Assembly: GCA_943787465.1 (NCBI GenBank)
Contig: CALSMN010000006.1
Location: 124,001-188,000 of the forward strand
Source of the DNA: an uncultured Bacteroidia bacterium
Lineage (GTDB): Bacteria; Bacteroidota; Bacteroidia; NS11-12g; UBA9320
Reading direction: 5' to 3'
DNA length: 64,000 bases
Both the position numbers and the translations under genes were made by a program. The stretch's first letter is position 1, and each line of letters opens with the position of its first letter. The notes under the pieces were generated by a model. The model was not told where the DNA came from, ran no database searches, and saw only the letters and a list, made by a program, of their open reading frames with translations. This document shows, one piece after another, positions 50,193 to 58,648 of the stretch.

Positions 50193-51164
50193 TTAAATTG
50201 CTAAAATTTCCGCTAGTTTAATTAAGTTTTCGGATACTGATTTTTTCCCTTCAATAGCCTGATTAAAGGGAGTATACACTACTTTATCACTCACAATACC
50301 TACAGTGACTGCTTGTTCACCTTGTAATAAGGCATGAATTGCTTCAGATCCTAAACGAGAAGCTAAAATTCGATCACGAGCACTTGGGCTTCCGCCACGC
50401 TGCACATGACCTAGTATTGTACTCCTTATTTTTAAATCTGGATACATTGCTGTTAATTTTTTCTCAAGAATTAACGCTCCCCCCTGTTCATCACCTTCTG
50501 CAACTACTATTATAGAAAATGATTTTTTTCTTTTCCTAGGATTATTAAAATGATTTAAAACCTTATCCCAGTCTCCCAAATCTTCAGGTATCAAGACTCC
50601 TTCAGCACCACCTGCTATAGCAACATCTAAAGCAATAAATCCACTATTTCTTCCCATGACCTCAACAATGAACACCCGTTCATGAGAATGGGCTGTGTCC
50701 CTAATTTTATCGATAGAGTCTAAAGCTGTGTTTATAGCCGTATCATAACCTATTGTAAAATCAGTTCCATATAAATCATTATCAATAGTACCTGGAAGCC
50801 CAACGCAAGGAATACCGTATTCTTCATAGAAAATTTTTGCTCCAGTATATGAGCCATTTCCCCCAATACATACCAAAGCATCAATTTCGTGATTTTTGAT
50901 ATTTTCAAATGCTTTAGCTCTACCCTCTTTGGTCATAAAAGCTTCACTTCTGGCTGTCTTAAGAAATGTGCCACCTCGTTGAATGATATTTGCAACAGAT
51001 TGTCTGTCCAAATCAATAATATTATTCGATATCATTCCTTCATAACCTCTTTTAATACCTTTTATTTCAAGACCATTATATATGCCTGTTCTAACAACTG
51101 CTCTCACACAAGCATTCATACCTGGGGCATCTCCTCCTGAAGTGTATACGCCTATTCTTTTCAT
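50193..51164 (-). CDS. pfkA: 6-phosphofructokinase
   Basis: Phosphorylates fructose 6-phosphate in glycolysis. The 323 residues match ATP-PFK length and motifs: SGGDAPGMN at the start, the PGTIDND catalytic loop, VEVMGRNSGF and GHVQRGGSPSA. An oddity is GGNGS at 101-105 where most members have GGDGS; Asp103 in E. coli PfkA helps bind Mg-ATP. The Gly after GGxGS-Y is not replaced by the Asp typical of PPi-dependent enzymes, so ATP use is still the better guess. ATG at 51164. Confidence 0.93.
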   Translation of the reverse strand: MKRIGVYTSGGDAPGMNACVRAVVRTGIYNGLEIKGIKRGYEGMISNNIIDLDRQSVANIIQRGGTFLKTARSEAFMTKEGRAKAFENIKNHEIDALVCIGGNGSYTGAKIFYEEYGIPCVGLPGTIDNDLYGTDFTIGYDTAINTALDSIDKIRDTAHSHERVFIVEVMGRNSGFIALDVAIAGGAEGVLIPEDLGDWDKVLNHFNNPRKRKKSFSIIVVAEGDEQGGALILEKKLTAMYPDLKIRSTILGHVQRGGSPSARDRILASRLGSEAIHALLQGEQAVTVGIVSDKVVYTPFNQAIEGKKSVSENLIKLAEILAI

Positions 51165-51186
51165 TTTGTTTTACGATATTACAAAT

Positions 51187-51217
51187 AAAAAAGGTCGATG
51201 CAATACATCGACCTTTT
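51187..51217 (-). terminator. Intrinsic terminator of the lipoprotein gene 51247-52098
   Basis: Perfect 12-bp stem (AAAAGGTCGATG / CATCGACCTTTT) with a 5-nt loop. On the minus strand it is followed by a T-run, so it should end the lipoprotein transcript just before pfkA. pfkA therefore needs its own promoter in the 22 bp left, or read-through. Confidence 0.85.
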
Positions 51218-51246
51218 CTTAATATGATTATTAAACAATTTACTCC

Positions 51247-52098
51247 CTATTGTTGAAATTTATATGTAAACTCTATATAATCCTCGTTGTCTGCAGTTGT
51301 CTTCACTACATCTGTAATTTCAATCAAGCCAAGCTTGTTTGAGCTTTGAGCTTGAATTATATAAAAATCTCCCTTTGTTACGTTGATAGTAGACTCTGCA
51401 TTACCCGCAGCTTCCCATGCAGCAGCAATTTCAGCATCGTTAGTAATTGTACTCCATGCACTTGAAGCTACTTTTTTGAAAGTTGATCCATTTCTTGAGG
51501 TCCATCGTGCGGGCCAATTTGATGTTTCAGCTAATGTAGTAGAATCTTGGATATCTTTTCTTGAATTTGCATCACTTGATGTTAAAGGACCACCAGCCAT
51601 TTCATAAGCACCCGTTTTAGATCCTTTGAAGTTGTATACTCGAAAAGGATTTCCATTATTGTCTTCAGTAAAAACATCCAAATCAGCGCCTGAGTCACCT
51701 ATATTGGTTATAGTTATTGATTTACTAGTTGAAATACCATCTTTATCTGCAACTATAAATGTATAAATTTCGGTTCCAGCAGTGGCAGCGGTTGTACCAT
51801 TAAATACAAACTCAGCAATTGTTTTGTCATTGTATGCAGAATCTACTAATTCCACATCAACTTGACCATCTAGTGATTGAATAACTTTTAAAGATTTAAT
51901 ATTTTTAGTATGGTTAGCAGTCACAGCAATAGAAAAAGCAGAATTAGCCGCTAAACTGGTATTTGTGCTAATATAATTACCACCTAAAAAGTTTAAAACT
52001 GGTTTTGGTTCTGGGTCATCGCCACCAGAACAATTTGTAAAAAGTGTAGCTCCAAAACTTAATAGAGCAATCATTGATAAAAATTTAATGTTCTTCAT
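51247..52098 (-). CDS. Hypothetical lipoprotein with Ig-like region
   Basis: Surface or periplasmic lipoprotein of 283 residues that I cannot assign to a family. Lipobox LFTNC (Cys23) is followed by SGGDDPEPKP, a typical Bacteroidota lipoprotein export-type acidic start. Residues about 40-135 look like a beta-sandwich (IKSLKVIQSLDGQVDVELVD...YTFIVADKDGISTSKSITI). The second half has a strand pattern ending in EYIEFTYKFQQ-like residues. It is a single-gene unit with its own -7 box and terminator, which suggests substantial expression. Confidence 0.75.
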   Translation of the reverse strand: MKNIKFLSMIALLSFGATLFTNCSGGDDPEPKPVLNFLGGNYISTNTSLAANSAFSIAVTANHTKNIKSLKVIQSLDGQVDVELVDSAYNDKTIAEFVFNGTTAATAGTEIYTFIVADKDGISTSKSITITNIGDSGADLDVFTEDNNGNPFRVYNFKGSKTGAYEMAGGPLTSSDANSRKDIQDSTTLAETSNWPARWTSRNGSTFKKVASSAWSTITNDAEIAAAWEAAGNAESTINVTKGDFYIIQAQSSNKLGLIEITDVVKTTADNEDYIEFTYKFQQ

Positions 52099-52118
52099 AT
52101 TTTTTATTTTTAATGGCG

Positions 52119-52126
52119 CAAAGATA
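52119..52126 (-). promoter_or_regulatory. Putative -7 promoter box for the lipoprotein gene
   Basis: Minus strand reads TATCTTTG followed by CGCC, matching TAnnTTTG. It ends 20 bp before the ATG at 52098, and the leader is A/T-rich. Confidence 0.48.
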
Positions 52127-52209
52127 GAATGTTAATTAATAATTAGAACATTTATATAAATGTTACTTAAAATTGACAATTGATATGACATTATAAACAT
52201 GCAAACAAA

Positions 52210-53961
52210 ATGGTCTTAACTGCACTCGATTATTGTATTATTGGTTTTTTTATACTTATTACGGTTATCATAGGGTGGTACGCCAAAAATTCAATGAATA
52301 AAGGGATTGATGGTTTTTTTTTAGGAGGAAAAAATTTACCTTGGTATCTGGCAGGTCTAAGCATGGTTGCTACTACATTTGCCGCTGATACTCCTTTAGC
52401 AGTTACTGAGTTAGTCGCTAAAAATGGTATATCTGGTAATTGGGTATGGTGGAATATGCTATTGGGCGGAATGTTTACTGCTGTATTTTATGCTCAATTA
52501 TGGAGGAGAAGCAATGTGGTAACAGATGCCGAGTTTATCACGCTAAGATATGACGGAGTGCAAGCCTTATGGTTGAAGAAATTCAAAGCATTATACTTAG
52601 GCGTTATCATGAATGCCATCATTCTTGCCTGGGTAAATTTAGCACTCATGGCAATCTTAGAAGTGTTTTTTGGTCTTACTGGAATGGCATTATTTGGCTT
52701 TACTGCTTTAGCTATGTTTTTAGTCGCTATATATTCCTCATTTAGTGGCTTATTAGGTGTCGCACTAACCGATGCTTTTCAATTTTTTGTGGCTCTGATC
52801 GGCTGTATAGTTCTTGCAATATTAGTAGTAAATTCAGATAAAATTGGAGGAATTTCTGGACTTAAAGATGCGTTACCGCCTTACTCATTAAAAATTCTCC
52901 CTTCCATTGAAAATTCATCTGGTGGCACTTCCTTATCCATGGGATTAGCTTCTTTTATTGCCATTGCTGGAATGGTATGGTGGAGCAGTTGGTATCCTGG
53001 AGCAGAACCAGGAGGTGGTGGATATATTGCACAACGTATGTTTAGTGCTAAAAATGAGAAGCACTCATTCATGGCTACCTTCTTTTTTCAATTTGCGCAT
53101 TATGGAATACGACCATGGCCATGGATTATTGTCGCTTTATGTTCCGTTGTTTTATATCCAGAACTTGGATTTGATGATAAAAAACTAGGCTTTGTAATGG
53201 CTATGAAAGATTTTTTACCGTCAGGTATGAGGGGGCTATTAATGGTTGCATTTTTAGGCGCTTATATGAGTACGGTATCTACCCATCTCAATTGGGGAGC
53301 CAGTTATGTCATCAATGATGTTTGGAATCATAAAAAATCAAACAATCATTCCATTTTACGAATGAGTAGACGGGTGACATTTGGTATCATGATTTTAGCA
53401 CTTGTAGTGACCACACAGGTTAAGTCCATCAGTGGTGTTTGGGAATTTATTATGGAATGTGGGGCTGGGTTAGGACTTTTATTGATGTTAAGATGGTTTT
53501 GGTTTCGAATCAATGCTTGGGCAGAAATTACAGCTACCATTATACCATTCATAGTCTATGGTTTACTCAAATTTGTTTGGGTACATGATTATCCTATTCT
53601 TGGTGAGTCATTATCCAGTAACCCAACATCTTTTTTCATTACTGTCGGAGTAACTACTTGTTGTTGGATTTTGGTAAGTTTACTTACAAAACCAGACCCC
53701 AAAACTCACATACAAAGCTTCAAAAACAAAATCTATCCAAATGGATTTGAGCAATTTAAAAAAACAATCCCGCACCTCTTTTTAGCCTGGCTAGGCGGAA
53801 TACTACTCGTATACTCCTTTTTGTTTTTAATTGGAAATATCATTTTCAAAGAATGGTATACTTGTTTAAAATTGAGCTCGATGTTAATAGTAGGTTGTAT
53901 TCTTTTTTATTGGTCTGCAAAAAAGGCAGAGTTATTTGATTCTCTAGACAAACAAAATTAA
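52210..53961 (+). CDS. Sodium:solute symporter family protein
   Basis: Polytopic transporter of the SSS family (LeuT-type fold), 583 residues with about 14 hydrophobic segments. The start ALDYCIIGFFILITVIIGWYA, the DGFFLGGKNLPWYLAGLSMVATTFAADTPL core helix 1 and the later MSTVSTHLNWGASYVINDVW segment are characteristic. Substrate unknown; sugars, amino acids and vitamins are all known for relatives. No catabolic partner is adjacent: a lipoprotein gene diverges upstream and lon follows 94 bp downstream. Confidence 0.9.
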   Translation: MVLTALDYCIIGFFILITVIIGWYAKNSMNKGIDGFFLGGKNLPWYLAGLSMVATTFAADTPLAVTELVAKNGISGNWVWWNMLLGGMFTAVFYAQLWRRSNVVTDAEFITLRYDGVQALWLKKFKALYLGVIMNAIILAWVNLALMAILEVFFGLTGMALFGFTALAMFLVAIYSSFSGLLGVALTDAFQFFVALIGCIVLAILVVNSDKIGGISGLKDALPPYSLKILPSIENSSGGTSLSMGLASFIAIAGMVWWSSWYPGAEPGGGGYIAQRMFSAKNEKHSFMATFFFQFAHYGIRPWPWIIVALCSVVLYPELGFDDKKLGFVMAMKDFLPSGMRGLLMVAFLGAYMSTVSTHLNWGASYVINDVWNHKKSNNHSILRMSRRVTFGIMILALVVTTQVKSISGVWEFIMECGAGLGLLLMLRWFWFRINAWAEITATIIPFIVYGLLKFVWVHDYPILGESLSSNPTSFFITVGVTTCCWILVSLLTKPDPKTHIQSFKNKIYPNGFEQFKKTIPHLFLAWLGGILLVYSFLFLIGNIIFKEWYTCLKLSSMLIVGCILFYWSAKKAELFDSLDKQN

Positions 53962-53985
53962 TTTAAATTCAACGTTCATGATCTG

Positions 53986-54006
53986 TATGGCATATACTTT
54001 GCCATA
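53986..54006. repeat. Inverted repeat upstream of lon
   Basis: TATGGCA / TGCCATA, 7-bp arms with a 7-nt spacer, 50 bp before the lon ATG. It could be a regulator site or a weak terminator for the symporter gene; no T-run follows, which favours a site or chance. Confidence 0.4.
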
Positions 54007-54055
54007 TACCAAATGCTGATACAGGCAAAACCCAGACACAATAGAATAAGACAAC

Positions 54056-56530
54056 ATGACATTTGACCAACGATTTAAGCTAGATACTGATTTTTTAGGA
54101 AGTGAAGACGGATCTGAAGTGATTTCTGTCATTGCAGACAGTGATTTTGAGGATGACAATACCGGCGATTACCCCGATAATCTGCCATTATTACCACTTC
54201 GTAATACCGTATTATTCCCGGGTGTTGTTTTTCCAGTAACAGTAGGTAGGGACAAATCAATCAAATTAATTCAAGATGCATATAAAGGCAACAAAATAAT
54301 TGGTGTAGTCACACAAAAAGATCAACAAATCGAGGATCCAACAGCACAAGATCTTTATAACACTGGCACCCTAGCTCATATTCTTAAAATGCTCAAAATG
54401 CCTGATGGCAACATAACTGTTATTATTCAGGGGAAACGAAAATTTACATTAAATTCAATTACTGAAGAAGACCCTTATTTTAGAGGTAATATTGAGGCAT
54501 TTACAGACGAAAAAGCAACTAAAAGTAAAGAAACGAATGCAACTATTGAAAGTATCAGAGAATTAGCATCCAAAATAGTAGCTGCATCACCCAATATTCC
54601 CTCGGAGGCAAACTTTGCGCTCAAAAATATTAACTCTCCAAACTTTTTAGTCAATTTCATTTCTTCTAATCTAAATGTAAGTGTAGATGAAAAACAAGAA
54701 ATCCTCGAAATTTCGAATTTTAAGAAAAAAGCAAATCGAGTATTATTCTTTCTTGATAAAGAATTGCAAATGCTCGAGCTTAAAAATAAAATCCATACTA
54801 AAGTTAAGGTAGATCTTGACCAACAACAAAAAGAATACTTTCTTCAACAACAAATACGTGCCATTCAAGAAGAATTAGGTCATGATTCACCTGATAAAGA
54901 AATTGATGATCTCAGAATCCAAGGTGCCAAGAAAAAATGGAGTGAGCAAGTTGCCAAATCCTTCAATAAAGAATTGGACCGATTGATGAGAATGAATCCT
55001 GCAACCCCAGACTATTCTGTAGGACTTAACTATGCTGAACTTTTACTAGAATTGCCTTGGGAAGAATATTCTACAGATAATTTTGACTTGAAACGTGCAA
55101 AAAAAGTGCTAGATAGTGATCATTTTGGATTAGAAAAAGTAAAAGAAAGAATACTCGAATACTTAGCTGTACTCAAACTTAAAGGAGATATGAAGTCTCC
55201 TATCCTTTGTTTATATGGCCCTCCAGGAGTTGGTAAAACATCATTAGGCAAATCCATTGCTAAAGCCATGGGCAGAAAATATGTACGCATGAGTTTAGGT
55301 GGACTTCATGATGAATCTGAGCTTAGAGGGCATCGAAAAACATATATTGGTGCTATGCCCGGAAGAATTATACAATCCCTCAAAAAAGCAGGCAAAAGCA
55401 ATCCCATATTTGTTTTGGATGAAATTGATAAAATTGGTAACGATTTTCGCGGTGACCCTTCATCTGCCTTATTAGAAATTTTAGATCCTGAGCAAAACAA
55501 TGCATTCCATGATAATTACGTGGAATTGGACTATGATTTAAGTAAAGTGTTATTTATTGCTACGGCTAACAGACTAGACACCATTCAACCTGCCTTAAGA
55601 GATCGAATGGAGATTATTGATATAACAGGATACACCGTTGAAGAAAAAATTGGCATTGCCAAAAAACATTTGCTCCCAAAACAAAGGAAAGAGCATGGAT
55701 TAAAATCAAAAGATATCAAACTAAATGACAAAACAATTGAAAAAATAATTGACGAATACACCCGGGAAAGTGGAGTTCGAAGATTAGACAAACAATTGGC
55801 AAAAATTTGTCGTTGGCAAGCCAAGGAATTGGTTTATGGAAATCAACCTAAACCTACTATTTCTTCAAATGGTGTTGAAAAAATACTTGGTACTGATAAA
55901 ATTGAGAAAGACCTCTACGAAAACAATGAAGTAGCTGGTGTTGTTACTGGACTAGCATGGACAAGCGTAGGTGGAGATATATTATTTGTAGAGACATCAC
56001 TTACGAAAGGTAAAGGAAAGATAACGCTTACTGGACAATTAGGAGATGTTATGAAAGAAAGTGCCATCAATGCTCATACCTGGTTGAAAGCCAATGGAGA
56101 AAGCTATGGTATCAATCACCTTGTGTTTGATCAATATGATATCCATATACATTTTCCTGCTGGAGCTGTTCCCAAAGATGGACCGAGTGCAGGAATAACT
56201 ATATTAACTGCATTAGCCTCTATCATAACTCAACGAAAAGTAAAAAAGAGATTGGCCATGACTGGAGAAATTACCCTTCGTGGTAAAGTGTTACCCGTTG
56301 GTGGAATCAAAGAAAAAATATTAGCTGCTAAACGAGCTGGAATTCAAGAAATCATCATGTCAAAAGCGAATAAAAAAGATATTGATGACATAAATCCTTC
56401 TTATATTGAAAATCTAAAATTCTACTTTGTCGATCAAATGAGTGAAGTTTTAGATCATGCCTTGCTTAAACAAAAAGTAAAGCACTTTAAAATATGGGAA
56501 ATTAAAGACCCTGAAAAAAATAATACCTAG
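54056..56530 (+). CDS. lon: ATP-dependent Lon protease
   Basis: AAA+ serine protease for misfolded and regulatory proteins, 824 residues. The acidic N-terminal extension (about 1-45) precedes the LON substrate domain ([19 protein letters not shown]). Next come a coiled linker with [16 protein letters not shown], the ATPase with Walker A GPPGVGKT (388-395), and the protease domain with Ser711 (KDGPSAGI) and Lys754 ([14 protein letters not shown]), the spacing seen in E. coli. ATG at 54056. An inverted repeat lies upstream. The convergent RluA gene ends overlapping the lon 3' end by 4 bp. Confidence 0.96.
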   Translation: MTFDQRFKLDTDFLGSEDGSEVISVIADSDFEDDNTGDYPDNLPLLPLRNTVLFPGVVFPVTVGRDKSIKLIQDAYKGNKIIGVVTQKDQQIEDPTAQDLYNTGTLAHILKMLKMPDGNITVIIQGKRKFTLNSITEEDPYFRGNIEAFTDEKATKSKETNATIESIRELASKIVAASPNIPSEANFALKNINSPNFLVNFISSNLNVSVDEKQEILEISNFKKKANRVLFFLDKELQMLELKNKIHTKVKVDLDQQQKEYFLQQQIRAIQEELGHDSPDKEIDDLRIQGAKKKWSEQVAKSFNKELDRLMRMNPATPDYSVGLNYAELLLELPWEEYSTDNFDLKRAKKVLDSDHFGLEKVKERILEYLAVLKLKGDMKSPILCLYGPPGVGKTSLGKSIAKAMGRKYVRMSLGGLHDESELRGHRKTYIGAMPGRIIQSLKKAGKSNPIFVLDEIDKIGNDFRGDPSSALLEILDPEQNNAFHDNYVELDYDLSKVLFIATANRLDTIQPALRDRMEIIDITGYTVEEKIGIAKKHLLPKQRKEHGLKSKDIKLNDKTIEKIIDEYTRESGVRRLDKQLAKICRWQAKELVYGNQPKPTISSNGVEKILGTDKIEKDLYENNEVAGVVTGLAWTSVGGDILFVETSLTKGKGKITLTGQLGDVMKESAINAHTWLKANGESYGINHLVFDQYDIHIHFPAGAVPKDGPSAGITILTALASIITQRKVKKRLAMTGEITLRGKVLPVGGIKEKILAAKRAGIQEIIMSKANKKDIDDINPSYIENLKFYFVDQMSEVLDHALLKQKVKHFKIWEIKDPEKNNT

Positions 56531-57255
56531 ACAAATAGCTTATCAAATTTTTGCAGTTGCGATAAAAATACCTGAAAATCCTTTGGGTATTTAGCGTTAA
56601 TATGAATCAAATTACCATTTAAGTCAGGTATCTCCAGTGCAAAAGCATGCAAAGCAAACCGTTGAATCATTGGTTTTTCTTCTGTGTTTTGTTTGAGGTT
56701 AAATTTCTTTTTATAGGTAGATAAAAATGGTCGTTTACCTCCATAAATTTCATCTGCAGCTATTGGTGCATTTTGAGAAGCCAAGTGTATTCTAATTTGA
56801 TGTTGACGTCCAGTATGTGGATTACATGAAATTAACGTATAGTGGATGAATTTCTCAATGGTATTGAATGTAGTTTTACTGGGTTTACCTTTGGATTTGT
56901 CAACAGCACTTCTCCCACTTCGAGTAGTGATTAATGGTAATTCCACTACAAAATCTTTAAATTGGTGAACCCCATGAGAAATGGCATGATAATTTTTTTG
57001 AACTTCTCTTTTTTCGAAAGCTTTAGCGGCATGAACGTATGCATCTGTATGTTTGGAGAGCAATAATACACCACTGGTCTCTTTGTCTAAGCGATGACAC
57101 AATTGTAAATTATGATCGTAAATTTTAGCTTGCTCAAAAACGGAATTTGCAATACCAATACGTTCATGTAAACTACTAACTCCAGAAGGCTTATTTATAG
57201 CTAGATAATTTTCGTTTTCAAAAATGATTTGATTTTTAAAATTAAATCTTTTCAC
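56527..57255 (-). CDS. RluA-family RNA pseudouridine synthase (second)
   Basis: Single-domain pseudouridine synthase of about 242 residues. It has NYLAINKPSGVSSLHE, the catalytic HRLDKETSGVLLL (Asp near residue 57), and HTGRQHQIRIHLA. There is no ATG start: I place it at GTG 57255, and TTG 57261 is the alternative. Either way it overlaps the hisS 3' end by 14-20 bp, so translation is probably coupled. RNA target unknown. It is distinct in motif and length from the copy at 448-1146. Confidence 0.88.
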   Translation of the reverse strand: MKRFNFKNQIIFENENYLAINKPSGVSSLHERIGIANSVFEQAKIYDHNLQLCHRLDKETSGVLLLSKHTDAYVHAAKAFEKREVQKNYHAISHGVHQFKDFVVELPLITTRSGRSAVDKSKGKPSKTTFNTIEKFIHYTLISCNPHTGRQHQIRIHLASQNAPIAADEIYGGKRPFLSTYKKKFNLKQNTEEKPMIQRFALHAFALEIPDLNGNLIHINAKYPKDFQVFLSQLQKFDKLFV

Positions 57256-58624
57256 GATCAAAAAAAATTAGACTCTCCTCAATGGATCGTTTTTCTTGTT
57301 TACCAGTCATTAAGTTTTTAATCGAAAGCATATTTGTTTCCATTTCTTCTTTTCCTACAATAATTGCATATTTAAATCTCTTGGCATTCGCAAAATCAAA
57401 CTGTTTATTAATTTTTTTCTGATCAGGATAAACCAACACCCTAAAACCCTTTTCACGAAACTGATTGGCCACTTTTACAGCATATATCTGCGTATCTTTA
57501 TCAAAATGGCAGAAAAGAATAGATGGATTTGAAGAATGAGTAATGGGCCATAATTTTTGAGATTCTAGGATTTCAAAAATTCGATCTACACCAAAACTAA
57601 TTCCAACTCCAGAAACATCATTGAGTCCGAAAATACCAGTTAAATTATCATATCTTCCCCCTCCAGAAACACTACCTATTCCACTATTAGGTATCATAGC
57701 CTCAAAAATACAGCCAGTGTAATAATCTAATCCACGTGCTAAACTAAGATCCAACTCAATTTTAATGACAAATTGGATTGCTTCAGTATACTGTAATATA
57801 GATCTCAAATCATCAATCGCGGTTAAAGCCAATACATTATTATTAAATGCAGTAGATAATTGATCTAAAGAATCATGGGTTATCGTAGTATTAGTAATCA
57901 TTTGAAAAAGTTGGTTGCACATTTCCTGGGTTACGCCAAGATTTAATAATTCTTGGATTACTCCATCTTTACCAATTTTATCAAGTTTATCAAGAGTTGA
58001 AGTAAACTTCGTTACAGGAAAGTCTAATTTTAACTCATCTACCATTGCTTCTAAAAATTTACGATGATTAATTTTTAAAATAGCATTAGGTAACCCAAGT
58101 TGTATAAAAACCTCATTATATATCTGAACTAAATCTGCTTCATGGATTAAGGAGTTACTTCCTATACAATCCGCATCACATTGAGTAAATTCTCTAAATC
58201 TCCCTTTTTGAGGTCTATCGGCCCTCCATACAGGTTGAATTTGATATCTTCTGAATGGAAAAGTAATTTCATTTCGATGCTGTACAACATAGCGAGCAAA
58301 AGGTACCGTTAAATCATACCTCAATCCTAATTTAGATACTCCAGGTATCCATTGGTTTGGGAAGTTTTCACGTATAACTTGAGCTTTATCATCATCCACT
58401 TCATGGGTGATTTCTCGATTACTTCTAATTTTGTAAAGTAATTTATCACCTTCGTCCCCATACTTTCCAGTAAGCATACTCAATTTTTCTAATGCAGGTG
58501 TTTCGAGGGGTTCAAATCCATATTTTATAAAAATATTTTTAATAATGCCCAAGATAAAATCTCTTTTTTGCATTATATCAGGTCCAAAGTCCCTAGTTCC
58601 TTGTGGATTAGAAGGTTTTTGCAT
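57242..58624 (-). CDS. hisS: Histidyl-tRNA synthetase
   Basis: Class II synthetase, 460 residues. It has motif 1 (YGFEPLETPALEKL), motif 2 (FPFRRYQIQPVWRAD...GRFREFTQCDAD), the histidine-binding ARGLDYYTGCIFEA, motif 3 (GISFGVDRI) and an anticodon-binding C-terminus. ATG at 58624. A consensus -7 box (58630-58637) ends 5 bp before the ATG, implying an almost leaderless mRNA despite an upstream gene 24 bp away on the same strand. Confidence 0.95.
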   Translation of the reverse strand: MQKPSNPQGTRDFGPDIMQKRDFILGIIKNIFIKYGFEPLETPALEKLSMLTGKYGDEGDKLLYKIRSNREITHEVDDDKAQVIRENFPNQWIPGVSKLGLRYDLTVPFARYVVQHRNEITFPFRRYQIQPVWRADRPQKGRFREFTQCDADCIGSNSLIHEADLVQIYNEVFIQLGLPNAILKINHRKFLEAMVDELKLDFPVTKFTSTLDKLDKIGKDGVIQELLNLGVTQEMCNQLFQMITNTTITHDSLDQLSTAFNNNVLALTAIDDLRSILQYTEAIQFVIKIELDLSLARGLDYYTGCIFEAMIPNSGIGSVSGGGRYDNLTGIFGLNDVSGVGISFGVDRIFEILESQKLWPITHSSNPSILFCHFDKDTQIYAVKVANQFREKGFRVLVYPDQKKINKQFDFANAKRFKYAIIVGKEEMETNMLSIKNLMTGKQEKRSIEESLIFFDREKI

Positions 58625-58629
58625 TACAG

Positions 58630-58637
58630 CAAATGTA
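58630..58637 (-). promoter_or_regulatory. Putative -7 promoter box abutting hisS
   Basis: Minus strand reads TACATTTG followed by C, matching TAnnTTTG, only 5 bp before the hisS ATG. It lies in the 24-bp gap after the sulfatase-fold gene. Confidence 0.4.
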
Positions 58638-58648
58638 AGTCACCGCTT

